A stretch of 64,000 bases of DNA from Epiperipatus broadwayi. Its lineage: Eukaryota; Onychophora; Udeonychophora; Euonychophora; Peripatidae. Every line of letters begins with the position of its first letter. The first letter of the stretch is position 1. Shown here one piece after another: positions 49,291 through 63,590 of the stretch. The DNA lies in NCBI GenBank assembly GCA_028023455.1, contig JAQFVV010000031.1, positions 10,344,093 through 10,408,092 on the forward strand, written 5' to 3'. Below the pieces are notes generated by a model that was not told the origin of the DNA, ran no database searches, and worked only from the letters and a program-made list of their open reading frames with translations. The translations under genes were made by a program, and so were the position numbers.

Positions 49291-49529
49291 ATTGTTCAAA
49301 GTTTTAAATATTAATTCTTATTAAGCGCGATGTCAGCACGTAATACTTATATAAGGCTAAAACCTCAGCACATGCGCCCTGAGCGCTTAACACTAGCAAG
49401 AGAGACCTCAACAAATCTATATAAAGCCGAATCTCGCGGTATGATTTGTAGAGGTCTCTCTTGCTAGGGTTAAGCGCTTGGGGCGCATGTACTGAGATTT
49501 TAGCCTTATATAAGTATTGTTCAAAGTTT
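49291..49529. mobile_element. CG-containing palindromic element with 14-bp flanking direct repeat
   Basis: Arms 49342-49417 and 49443-49518 are inverted copies of 76 bp with only a few mismatches (acttatataaggctaaaa...gagagacctc and inverse). The arms contain gcgcttaa and catgcgcc, far richer in CG than the surroundings. attgttcaaagttt occurs at 49291-49304 and 49516-49529 and is a likely target-site duplication, which would point to retroposition. No core like the hammerhead motif. The 87-codon frame on the minus strand lies inside the palindrome and is not a gene. Confidence 0.8.
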
Positions 49530-49659
49530 GTAAAATTTTTAGTGTGAAGCGAATGAATTGTAATCAATCAGAGTACTTCTATGACATTATCAAAAACACG
49601 CAGGACTATATATGTATATGTTATAAGTGACAATGTAATGATTTATATATACATAGAAA

Positions 49660-49812
49660 TATTGTGGAAGGAAATTGCTCTTCACATATGTGCTATAAAA
49701 TAGACATGGACTCTCCTGTCAACTACGACATTAAATATTTGTTGATCGGAGTATGCGCGTCTATTTGTAGAGCATAAGTTCATATGTGAAGAGTAGTTTT
49801 TTCCCACAATAT
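49660..49812. mobile_element. Palindromic element family G, copy 2
   Basis: The left arm attgtggaaggaaattgctc, tcacatatgtgctataaaat is the inverse of the right arm ctatttgtagagcataagtt, catatgtgaagagtag, cccacaatat. It shares termini and internal order with 19138-19305. The inter-arm segment has gatcggagtatgcgcg. Confidence 0.8.
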
Positions 49813-49865
49813 TTTATATGTATGTGAAAATATCCCATTGCAGATTTCTAGCTGACAATTCGAAC

Positions 49866-50018
49866 ACAAAATGTTCTAAACATCCTCCAAATATTATGTT
49901 TTTTCAGCAACGCCCTATGTGAATAAATATAAAATCTGCTATTTGAAGTTTCGATTTTATACTTACTCAAAGAGAGCGTTGCTGAAAAAACAATGTTTGG
50001 GAGGAAGGTTAGAACACT
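49866..50018. mobile_element. Third palindrome of the 49-50 kb cluster
   Basis: Arms 49870-49940 and 49958-50018: gttttttcagcaacgcc against gcgttgctgaaaaaac, and aatgttctaaacatcctcc against gggaggaaggttagaaca. Unrelated in sequence to its two neighbours. Confidence 0.8.
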
Positions 50019-51586
50019 ATTGATATCAACACTTTTGCAGTCATAACTTGAAATTGATAAAAACTATTCAATATTAATTAAACACACAGTTCTAGCTCTT
50101 CACATAATACAAATGTTTATCAGTGTTCTGAGAATTGGAGCATCTGACCTCATGCTAGATTAACAATATCGCTTCTTATATTAATAAATACTTTGTTACC
50201 ATTTCTATTTTACAATATATATATATAACCACATATTTTAAGAAGTATTTTTCAAAGTTGTATTTTCAAACAAAAAATAGTTTTATGCAATAATAATTTC
50301 CGAAATATTTGACATTTCGAATGACAAGAAAATCAATGAAATTTAGGTTTCATTAAACCGAAACATGTTTTATGATTTAACTTTAATAGAAATCACTTGC
50401 TTTATAAACTAATGTTTTTATAATTAAATTTGAAAAAAAAAGAAATTATTTTTCAAGTAACTTAATCAAATAAATGGGGAATTATATATCAAAAACAGTC
50501 ACAAGGAAATTAAAAATTTAAAAAAAATAGTTTAGATATTCAGAAAAAATATCAGGTGCTAACAGAAAGAACAATGATAAAAATTAATTGAAAACAGGCA
50601 AATAGATAAAGAAGAGGATATTTTTATCTATATACACTAATTATTATGAAATCATACTTTTGTTTTAAACAAAAAAAATATTTGATATTTTTATAAAAAC
50701 TTTAAAAAAAGGTAAATTTTAAAACTTTAGTTAAATTAATTACCAATTTAAAATTGATTAATAAAAAAGATATAACAAATGTAGATATATAAGGAAAAGC
50801 AAAACAGTTGCAATTAGCATATGGTAGATCATACCTCTTTATTTAGCAGAAGATTGATAGAAAACATTATTACCGTTGCTGGAAGATAAGGGTTCTTGTA
50901 ATTTTTCATCGTTTAAGACTCTAACAATGTTTACGAAAACTATTTACTATTCAGCAGAAGAATAAATTATAGGGTTGTTATAGGATGGTTAACTGCAAAA
51001 AATATTTAAAAACATTCTAAACAGTTTCACCAGGATTTATTCTCCAGATCATGGGCCGGATAATAGATTTATCAACCCTCCTTTTAGTAATATTTATATG
51101 TCTTTACAATTACAACCATAAAAGTATAAATAAAGTATGTGTGTTCCAGGTAACACACACATAAATAATAAAGTGCGTGTGTGTGAACATATTTATATGT
51201 CTATTTTGTCAATTCTATAATTTAAAGTTGATTACTTTTACTAATGACATTATTAGTCTAATATAAATATTGTCATCAGAAAAATAAGTACGAATTAAAT
51301 GAATATAAAAAATTGAAAAGGATTGTTATTGGTACAGATAATTTTAAACTGTAGTTGTTGAAAGTACAAAGATTAAGTCTGTATGAATGGAATGGGAAAG
51401 CAAAGATGTTATGAAGATTATAAACAAAGAAAAGTTATAGCTAACAGATTCAAAGATTCATGACTTTAATGAAAGAAAAGCAATATTTTATCAGCAATCA
51501 CCCTTGACTTAGTTAAAATCAACAGATAATATGTATATATTTATATAACGGATATTAGCTCCAGAGACATCTAAAAGAGTTATAAT
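50019..51586. other. Anonymous A+T-rich stretch
   Basis: No gene. A TG-rich inverted pair with gtatgtgtgttcc and aacacacac lies near 51136-51165. Confidence 0.5.
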
Positions 51587-52326
51587 ACATATATGGTACT
51601 GAGGTATTAGAGCTGTGGCATGAAGAATTATAATCGTTTAATCATTAAATTTATTAGGTTATTAAATCAAAAACATATTTTAAAATCATCTGCATTTATA
51701 TATGTAATATATGCGGGATTCGAACTCAGACTTTTACACGACCTTCAACTCTCAGTGCCATCTTATATTGCTGACTCACCTGATCACACACATGTTGAAA
51801 AGATAAATAATCAGCAATATAAGTATTTCGTGCTAAACCAGCACTCATCAGTTGGTTCAGATTACCATCTCCACACATATATACAATTAGTACTCAACTT
51901 TATATTAAGATACTCAATCTTCATACTTTAATGAGTGCTGGTTTAGCACACGAATATTGGTGATTGTTTATATTTTCAACATGTGTGTGATCAGGTGAAT
52001 CAGCACTATAAGATGGCACTGAAAGTTGTAGGTCGTGTGAAAGTCTGAGTTCGAATCCCACATATATTACATATATAAATGCCTGTACAATGTATTAAAA
52101 TAGATTATGCAGAATATGCACGTGCAAACGCGCACTCAATTTGATTTAAACATGCAATTTAACTATTCTTCACATTAATGCTTTTCGTATTTTTTTTGTT
52201 AAATTATTTTTTTTAAATGTAGATTTTAAAATATGTTTTTGATTTAGTAACCCAATTAATTTAATGATTAAACGATTATAATTTTTCATGTCGCAGCTCT
52301 AATACCACAGTACCCATAATATGTAT
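51587..52326. mobile_element. 740-bp fold-back SINE-like element, tRNA-like motifs, copy 2
   Basis: The outer arms pair 51590-51695 (ggtattagagctg...aaaacatattttaaaatc) with 52222-52320 (gattttaaaatatgttttt...cagctctaatacc). The inner arms pair 51692-51860 with about 51935-52082. A 140-bp segment (52083-52221) is present only on the right. Each inner arm has a tRNA-like block: gatggcactgaaagttg resembling an A box and gagttcgaatccc matching a B box, about 34 bp apart (plus 52010-52060; minus 51755-51710). The minus-strand order is hammerhead-like core, then A box, then B box. A 103-codon frame over the left arm is not a gene. Related copies: 1487-1865 and a fragment at 39781. Confidence 0.8.
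51762..51870 (-). ncRNA. Hammerhead-ribozyme-like core with canonical sequence
   Basis: On the minus strand: CTGATGA (51851-51845), hairpin GTGCT-GGTTT-AGCAC (51844-51830, five perfect pairs), GAAA (51829-51826). This is the textbook core. A 13-bp helix follows: CTTATATTGCTGA (51823-51811) with TCAGCAATATAAG (51774-51762). Extending it by A-U pairs next to GAAA needs one bulged base and places G, not A/C/U, at the cleavage position. No strong stem I partner for ctgaaccaa is found nearby. Either a divergent ribozyme that works in another context, such as a multimer, or a decayed one. The 39.8-kb copy shows a compensated hairpin change. Confidence 0.55.
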
Positions 52327-52389
52327 ATAGTGTTGAGTTATTAGTGGTAGACTATAAAAATTCGTAGTGGTAGGGCTTCATTAATAAAA

Positions 52390-53080
52390 GTAAAAATAGG
52401 GATAAGTGGATCTTTGAGCTGAAGTATTCTTTGCCCATCTGACAGGGAGCATTAACAAAAAGAGCACATACCTACACAAGACAAAACCACTATGAGTATA
52501 TTGTGGATACTTTTTGCCTCTTTACTTAGACAGTGTTTGGGCTACAATACTTGCTGGCCTAAACTGACAAAGACAGAACACATACCAAACAAAAGATGTC
52601 AATATAATAATGGAAGTCTGTATTTGTTTGAACATTTGTGCAAGACACATTAATAAACAATCATGTGCAAGAGGATTATGAACACTGTTTACTATGAAAG
52701 TTCTGTTGTATTATTGGGCTGCAATAACTTTGTGTATACTGACAACTAAAAGCAAACTAAAATAGAATGTATATATACAGGAGTAAAATCACCACAAGCT
52801 AATTATGAATACTTTCTTTATCTATATTAAAAAATAGGATGAATAGATCTTTGGATTGCAATTTCCTTTGGCCAACTGACAGAGACTGCAGCAAAAACAG
52901 TGTGTATCTAAGGAAGATAAAAAAAATCACAAGTTGATTGCAGTTACTTTTTTGCCTCTTTCAGACTGCACTGTGTGCTGACCTGAACTGACAAAGATAA
53001 AATACATACCTAACAAAAAACATCAATACAACAATCAAAGTCTGTTTTCTATTTGTACATTTGTGTAAAACACATATAGG
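52390..53080. repeat. Direct duplication of about 250 bp, 437 bp apart
   Basis: Unit 1 (about 52395-52660) and unit 2 (about 52833-53085) share tagatcttt/tggatcttt, tttttgcctcttt, ctgacaaaga, cataccwaacaaaa and catcaatacaacaatcaaag-like blocks in order. Between the units lies extra sequence without a partner. Divergence about 25% by eye. Confidence 0.75.
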
Positions 53081-54078
53081 ATTTTAATCAATATATAAAT
53101 TTAAGAATGATAATAATTAAAAAAAACATTGATGTTACACTGGGGGATGGTGCTACAACCTTGCAGCTCCTAAAAACAAGCCAACACTAGTGGTTATCAA
53201 TATTGTTCTTTGCATGCTCTGTCAGCCAAAAGTGAAAGCACTTTTAGTTTAGAACTCTAAAATATATGAATTATGAGTTAGACATAATACTCTGTATAAG
53301 TGTTAGGTGAAAGTATCCCAATAGTAATTAGCAGATAGTAATGACTTTATAGATGCAAATATTGAAAATATATGGGAAGTTTCATGCATTTATTTATATC
53401 TACTTCAGCTATGATGTAACTAAAGAAACAGTTAAAAATATGGCATTGCAAGCTAAAAATCACACTATTTAAATACAGTATTTAGATTTGGCCCAGCTTT
53501 AAATCTATTATTCTATTATTCTAGATCGATAAGATTCTGTCTAAGAACACAGTTCTATTTGTAGTCCATGGAATTTATAAAATTTCATATGAATTGTGTG
53601 GAGTCTCTAAATAGATATGATTAATTATAACATATGTGCTAGGAGAGTGGCATTTATCATCATCAGCACTCTCACTTCATGCTATGATTCCTGATCATAA
53701 TATAGATTTCTTATATACCATGATCCTATCCAGATGAGATATTTTTTACCAAAGCAAGATCAATGAAACCATTAAAATCCTAAAAAGTCATATTGTATTA
53801 AAAAAAACTTTCTCTCCTTTTGAACTTTTTAAAACCCATTAATATGAATAGCTTCTGATTTTTCATCTATTATCCATTTCATTCCCACCTTTATATTTGT
53901 AAAAATTTTCTGTTTTTGCTTTTTATTTATTGAGACTTTGGTTTTGATATAAACCGGTGTTTATACTGCCTCTACAATGTTTTTCATAATAACATTCTTA
54001 CCAATTGACGTGGTGCAACCCAACTGAAAGGTTGGTATCATAATATTATTAATCATACACAGATGAACCTACATAATG

Positions 54079-54168
<90 letters not shown>

Positions 54169-55000
54169 GCTATAAATGTTAAGTATAGTGGAAGTGATGG
54201 AAATTATCATCCACAAATAAGAAGTAATGAACACACCACTTACTGTCCATAAAAATTACCAAAGAATTAGCATCTAAACTCATTGTAAGTAACAATATAC
54301 ATCACCAGCAGCCATAATCAATAATCAACAATCATCCTTTGTGACTGAATTTAAAATATATACATTATAAGTCTTAAGCTAATCTCAGAGCATATTTTAA
54401 AAACAATATATTTCAACTGCATGCACACATATGTATTAAAATATATCAAAAATTTTGGCATCATTATATCAATGACATGCTCATGACTATTTAGTACTTT
54501 TAGTGAATTGGTCATCAATAAACTACTTATAAAATCTACAATGTAAAATGGCTGGACTATAAAGATGATTTTTTATCCTTGGGCTATGCAAATAATTCTA
54601 TAGAGAACCCTCTGAATGTTCAACACACGTATAAGCACATACCCTCATTATATGAACTAGCTTGGGATTGCTAGGACTCTAAGAATTATGACTGCGAACA
54701 AGAGAAAAAATATATAAAATTTAATCTATTCTAGCATTGAATAATCTCATTAGAATAACTTGAAACAATGATTAATATATTTATTAATTAGAAATAATAA
54801 AAAATAAAAGGTATGATAAGTCCTCTACAATACAAATACATCTTTCTGGTTTTGACTAGTTACAAATATAAAATATTATTTCCATATATTGGCAAACTTA
54901 AACAATCAAATTTACAAAGATGTATAAATTATTTATATAATGCATGAATATAAGCACACAAATATGCATACATAGTAAAATAAAATATACCAATAATTAA
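53081..55000. other. Anonymous stretch with a long TA array
   Basis: No gene recognised. The (TA)n array at 54078-54160 is listed separately. Confidence 0.5.
54078..54160. repeat. (TA)n microsatellite, about 83 bp
   Basis: Uninterrupted TA steps. Confidence 0.95.
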
Positions 55001-55170
55001 ACAGGCAAAACTCCCCATCGAGTAGTGCCACTCAGTGCAGCAGAAGGCATGTGCATAATATCCCTATCTAATGCCTACTCATCCAATATCTCCAGGCTAG
55101 TTTCTAGCTTGTAGCTTTTGTCAGTGAGGAGTCTTGGATCTGAGAGCAGTGTATGTAGAGTTTTGCCTGT
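55001..55170. mobile_element. Fold-back family F, copy 8
   Basis: Ends acaggcaaaactc (55001) and gagttttgcctgt (55158-55170) are exact inverse 13-mers. The inside is one arm: cagtgcagcagaaggcatgt, catccaatatctccaggcta, tttctagcttgtagctttt, gtcagtgaggagtcttgg. Minus-strand core: CTGACAA, hairpin AGC-TACAA-GCT, GAAAC. It sits 75 bp upstream of a LINE ORF1 remnant. Confidence 0.8.
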
Positions 55171-55244
55171 TTTAATAACAGTTGTTACCTTAGCTTAAAT
55201 AAGCTGATCTTCAACATATTATCAAGCTATATTTTCGATATCTT

Positions 55245-55945
55245 TTGGAAAAAAGAGCTGAAACACAGGTCCTGACCAATATGGCAACTTTTACCATTAC
55301 TTTCAATAAAGTGATTAGTCCAACATCCATCCCTACTATGCACTCTGCTGATACTGTGCCACTAATTATATCCTTTCAGGGTGTTCCACCACAATGTTTC
55401 TACTGTAAACTGTGGATACATCTCATTAAAGACTGCTCTTCCAGGTTATGTCACATTTATAACATGAAGAAAAACAGGTTGCACAATTGCAAACCACTTA
55501 ATACCCCAGTCAGCAAGGACCTTAATTACCACAATAATGATACTTCAAGATATGTTATTAACAACCCTGTATCTCTTGAACCTATAGTGCCACTAATAAT
55601 GATAAAAATTTCTATAACTAATTCTTTCTCACATTCTTCAAGAAGCAGCAGCACATCTTCTAGGTCAGATGCTACAATCACCGAACTTTCCTACAATATA
55701 ACTAAAAAAATAAAATAATGTTCAAAAGAGCTAATCAAGGCATCATTGAGGCACTGTGTGATTCTTGGATTAATGGAGATAAGCAAAGGTTTGATCAGTC
55801 TAGCAAAAGCTCATCTGACCCTAAATCTTCCAGCATAATAAATAAAATAAAAAGGAAATCAGACTCTACAGCTAATAAAGGCCCAGATCTTGATACACCA
55901 CCTAAATATTTCTGCACAGATGTTTACTCAGGGATCAATGCATAA
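55245..55945 (+). pseudogene. LINE ORF1 (Gag-like) with CCHC zinc knuckle, broken
   Basis: The first open piece (55245-55718, open further upstream without a clear ATG) includes CFYCKLWIHLIKDC at about residues 52-65, an exact C-X2-C-X4-H-X4-C knuckle, then CHIYNMKKNRLHNC, a second knuckle in which C2 and H are replaced by Y and N. A serine-rich tail follows (SSRSSSTSSRSD). After a TAA overlapping an ATG, 55718-55945 continues with lysine- and serine-rich sequence (KSSSIINKIKRKSDS). ORF1 proteins of this sort bind element RNA. Compared with the 7-10 kb LINE the sequence is different, so it is another family or a distant relative. Confidence 0.75.
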
Positions 55946-56161
55946 GAAATCATCTCACAAAAACAGTATAAATCAAAAAAGAGTCTGCCAAAAAACCTCA
56001 GATCTGTGGTGGTCTCAAGGTTTATGGCAAGGAATCCAATACTCCTAGTAATCTGGTCAGGAAAAAATGAGGTACCATTTTTTCAACCCTCTGATCCCCA
56101 GCTTCTTTCATACTTGGTAACTTGAATCTGGTGGAAGTCTGCTTTTTATTCCAATTCTGAC

Positions 56162-56900
56162 CTATGAAACTTAAGATAGCTGGTTTTAATGTTCGAGGCC
56201 CTTATCCAGCTAAAAAGATCAATGCAATTTCAAATCTGAATTTCTCAATATTCACCACATATAATATACTTTGCTGAAACAAGATTGCATCCCTTTTCAA
56301 ATCCAGAAATTTCAATTAGATTCAGCAAAATTGGTTCTCCACATTATTTCATTTCTGTCTATTTCTCTGCAGGGGTTGCCATACTTATTCCCAATAATTC
56401 CACTTTAAATCATATAGATTAAATGTTATTAATCAATTTCTCCTAATTGCCACCTTCTTTTGTCAGTCCTTTAGATTAAGTATGATCATCATTTATTTTT
56501 AAGAGAGACATTATAGCCTCCATCTATATAAGCTAGAATTCTATTTTCACTTCCTTGATTAGTAGTATTGGCAATGATGTGTTTCCATCTATTAGGACTT
56601 TTTACTGTTTGCATACTAGTCCATTAGGTGTCCATTGATAATTCCTGTCAATTATTCATATCAAAGCTTCAGACTATCCATGACAGAGACAAAAAATTTA
56701 GTTCCTTTATATATTTTTTAAGACTACATGGGACCTTCTTTCCATTGCAGATTGTCATTTATTGAAGTCTGAGTCATGGAATTCTTTGTATCCTCAAGAA
56801 AATAATATTCCATACTAAATTTGTTATTCTTATTCCAGGGATTAAGACATAACCGACTAATGCTTTGTACATGATTTCATAGCCTTCTGAAAATAAAAAG
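56162..56900 (+). pseudogene. LINE ORF2 endonuclease and RT start, heavily broken
   Basis: It starts MKLKIAGFNVRGPYPAKKIN, like an APE endonuclease N-terminus. In another frame FAETRLHPFSNPEISIRF then SAGVAILIPNNSTL give the conserved ET and GVAILI blocks. No GDFN or SDH box could be found. Near 56800-56870 FHTKFVILIPGIKT then PTNALYMIS resembles the 'F..ILIPK...P....YRPISL' entrance of a reverse transcriptase. This suggests a large internal deletion between endonuclease and RT. Frames change repeatedly. Confidence 0.6.
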
Positions 56901-57717
56901 CAATCGTTTAATTTGACACATTCACTGATTTATTCTGTCTTTACATTTCAAATATTTGAGAAGAAATGCAATGATATTTCTTAGTCATAAAGCTGACAAA
57001 AAAGACCAGTAATTTCACCAAACTGATTGATATATGATAGTAAGCAGATCACTCATACTTGTTTATTATATTGGTAATTGCATAGTAATAATAGATGAAA
57101 TGGCATAGAATATGACTTAGTCTATTTTCTTAGGACTTCAAAGAAGAATCGAAAGATATTTTACTTAAATGCAATTTTTTTCCTGAGGCTGATTATTAAT
57201 TATAATAACTAATTTAATTTTGATAATACCAGGATTAGTTTTTGTTTTACTATATTTTAAACCAGTTTTTGAATTGGGGCTTTCTTTGTAAGAAGATTGG
57301 TTGTAATGTTATACCAATTGCACTTATATAACTAGCAGAAAACTAAAAGCCTAAATTTGTTTTAAAAAAAACTGTTTTAAACTAAAAGTCATTGTAATTT
57401 TATAGATCTGATACTAAGGCAGTGCAACATTGTGTCCGTGATCACAATTTTACCAATAAATTATTATGTTATTTCCTCTCTAATTTTTTTTAGGAGCAAT
57501 TCAGAGCCATCTACTGTAATCTTGAGTAATCAATAGTTTTCTAGGTAATTCTCCTCGCATATTTAAATTGTATTTTTGGTCTTGAATTTAATTTGTTATC
57601 GAAACAATGTTATGTCCTTTTATTATTTATGTAGTAATTAAAATAAACTAAAGTATTTGATTAATTCTATCATTTTACTATACTAACTTTTTTATTAGTT
57701 TCATCAAATAAATTCTA
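56901..57717. other. Anonymous stretch, probably LINE-derived in part
   Basis: No motif that I can name after the RT entrance. It may include decayed RT. Confidence 0.4.
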
Positions 57718-57939
57718 ATGATGATTGACCAATATAAGGAGAAATGGTCAAATTTTCATATGACAGATGCAAAAAGTAAAATGAAAATGTTTGGTAAATT
57801 GCAGTTTATGGATAATAAAAGAATAGCCAAAATAGTATTTAATTGGGTTATGAGTAAAGGGCAGGTAACAAGATGGATGAGAAAGGTAATGTGGTATGAC
57901 AAAGATTTGGATAAAGAATTTTATATCAATATATTGTAA
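57718..57939 (+). pseudogene. Fragment of the 29-31 kb LINE, opposite strand
   Basis: KWSNFHMTDAKSKMKMFGKL then FMDNKRIAKIVFNWVMSKGQ and RWMRKVMWYDKDLDKEF correspond closely to the longest tandem copy at 29.7-30.6 kb (FMDHKRIAKIVFNWVTSKGQ). The match ends at INIL, where the full sequence continues VYLYKRWDD; at exactly that place repeat J begins with TTGTAAC. So J inserted into, or recombined with, this LINE copy. 5' truncation is near 57718. Confidence 0.8.
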
Positions 57940-58185
57940 CCAGTTGGCTTACATAGCATACACTAATATAGTGTGTGCGCATAAATATATACATAAAATA
58001 AAGAAAAAGTAGAAAAAACATAAAATAAATTTGTGTAGATATTTTTCTATATTTCCTAAAATAAAATAATGATAAGTAAAGGGTTAAATAACTCTGGGTT
58101 TAAAGTAAAATTTCATTGTGAAATAAGTATTTTAAAAAGGTCTGATAAAATATTTGTAATTCTGATTTTGAAATTAACAAAAAAA
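57934..58185 (-). mobile_element. Repeat J, inverted terminal fragment
   Basis: It begins ttgtaaccagttgg and runs through cacactaatatagtgtgtg, ccctttacttatc in inverse, and aaataactctgggtttaaag, the inverse of 5911 down to about 5650. The rest of J is missing beyond about 58185. It interrupts the LINE fragment to its left. Confidence 0.75.
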
Positions 58186-62425
<4,240 letters not shown>

Positions 62426-62680
62426 TTATTATGTTTTTATTTTTCCTTTAGTTAGTTCGTATATTTATTATATATAGAGAGATAAATTATAACTTTTTGG
62501 GCTGTAAGTTGAGAGCTATTCAATTATATTTAAAATACACTTGCAATGAATTAATCTTATATATATATATAAAACCAAAACTGTCTAACACTATACTAGC
62601 AAAAAATAAAAATGCAAAACCATAAAACAATACAGTACTAGATTAAATTCAAAATTTTACCAAAATCCTTACACAACCAT

Positions 62681-62714
62681 AGTTTCATCTACTACAAATA
62701 GACCTTCTCAAGTG
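62681..62714 (-). ncRNA. Degenerate hammerhead-like block in the Penelope 3' region
   Basis: Minus strand: CTTGAGAAGG, hairpin TCTA/TAGA around TTTGTAG, then TGAAACTATGG and TTGTGTAAGG. The layout resembles CUGANGA-stem II-GAAAC with a tiny third stem (AC/GU) before UA, as known for Penelope-associated hammerheads. The core is off by an inserted T and a missing base. Inference. Confidence 0.3.
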
Positions 62715-62772
62715 AAAATCAACCTAAAGGAAAACATATATATATATACAAACAAACAAACCTTCCCATAAT

Positions 62773-63310
62773 TCATTTCAAACTCCACCTTCCCTTAATA
62801 TCAAAAGAAGTCTTCATAAGATTGATAGCCTCAGAATCAAGGAGTTTTATCATCAAAGTCTCCTTTATTCTTCTTTTTAACTCATTCTTTTCATAAAAAA
62901 TAACCGAAGCATTGTCAAACAATATTCTATGACCTGTATTCAATTCATGAATATATAAAGCTGAGTTAAGATACCTATGTTTAACTCTACTTATATGAAC
63001 CATAACCCTTTCCTTAAGACTAAATTTACTCTGGCCTACATAAAATTTACCACAACTACATGGAATTTTATAAACAATACCAGGAATAGACCTACTATCA
63101 ATAGACTGCTTTGAACCATTAAGTAATGAATTCAAATCAGAACCTTTCCTCCATGCAACCTTCTTTCCACCTAACAAATGACTATTCCTATAAACCAAAT
63201 TATAAATTGATGCTTTAAATGGTAAAGACATATAATCATCATCCTTACCAACAAAATTCTTATCATCCAAATCATGACTATAAACATTATTATTAAATAC
63301 CTCTTTTTAA
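62773..63310 (-). pseudogene. Penelope-like GIY-YIG endonuclease domain
   Basis: The domain nicks DNA for target-primed insertion. In the 165-residue open piece (from 63270): GIVYKIPCSCGKFYVGQS at 64-81 contains the two GIY/YIG-like strands (GIVY and YVG) with C71 and C73; the catalytic arginine is probably R88 in LKERVMVH; the catalytic glutamate is probably E137 in RRIKETLM. It ends SFDIKGRWSLK. All expected catalytic positions look preserved, but the domain is separated from RT by a frameshift, so the full protein cannot form. Confidence 0.85.
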
Positions 63311-63590
63311 TAAAATCATGACTATAACCCAATTCTACATATTCAGCAGCAAATTGACTTTTTTGAATATCAGCATCATTATTAAAATTATTAAGCCTTC
63401 TATTCCGACAACAAAAATTCAACAAAGACATTTTTTTATGTATAAAAGGCTGATAACTATCAGGCCTAATCATATTTCTCAAATTTTTAGGTTTTATAAA
63501 ATGACTACAAAACAAAACATCATTAACCTTCTCAACATTTAAATCTAAAAACTTTAATTTTACAAAATCAAAACCACCCCCTCAATTGTA
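63171..63590 (-). pseudogene. Penelope-like RT thumb and linker, frameshifted
   Basis: After the G-run shift the minus strand reads KLKFLDLNVEKVNDVLFCSH, FIKPKNLRNMIRPDSYQPFI, then SQFAAEYVELGYSHDFIKK (about 63340-63305). FLDLNV and the F-H/K..S...PFI block are typical of the Penelope thumb. A second shift near 63310 moves to the frame of the GIY-YIG part (EVFNNNVYSHDLDDKNFV). Confidence 0.75.

Noticed and set aside
49304-49567. 87-codon minus-strand frame at 49.3-49.6 kb
   Set aside because: Contained within a near-perfect palindrome; no protein motif.
51620-51931. 103-codon plus-strand frame
   Set aside because: It lies inside the left arm of the fold-back element; the inverse arm and tRNA-like motifs explain the sequence better.
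52010-52060. Functional tRNA gene
   Set aside because: The B box is good, but acceptor and anticodon stems do not pair; it is a SINE-type promoter relic.
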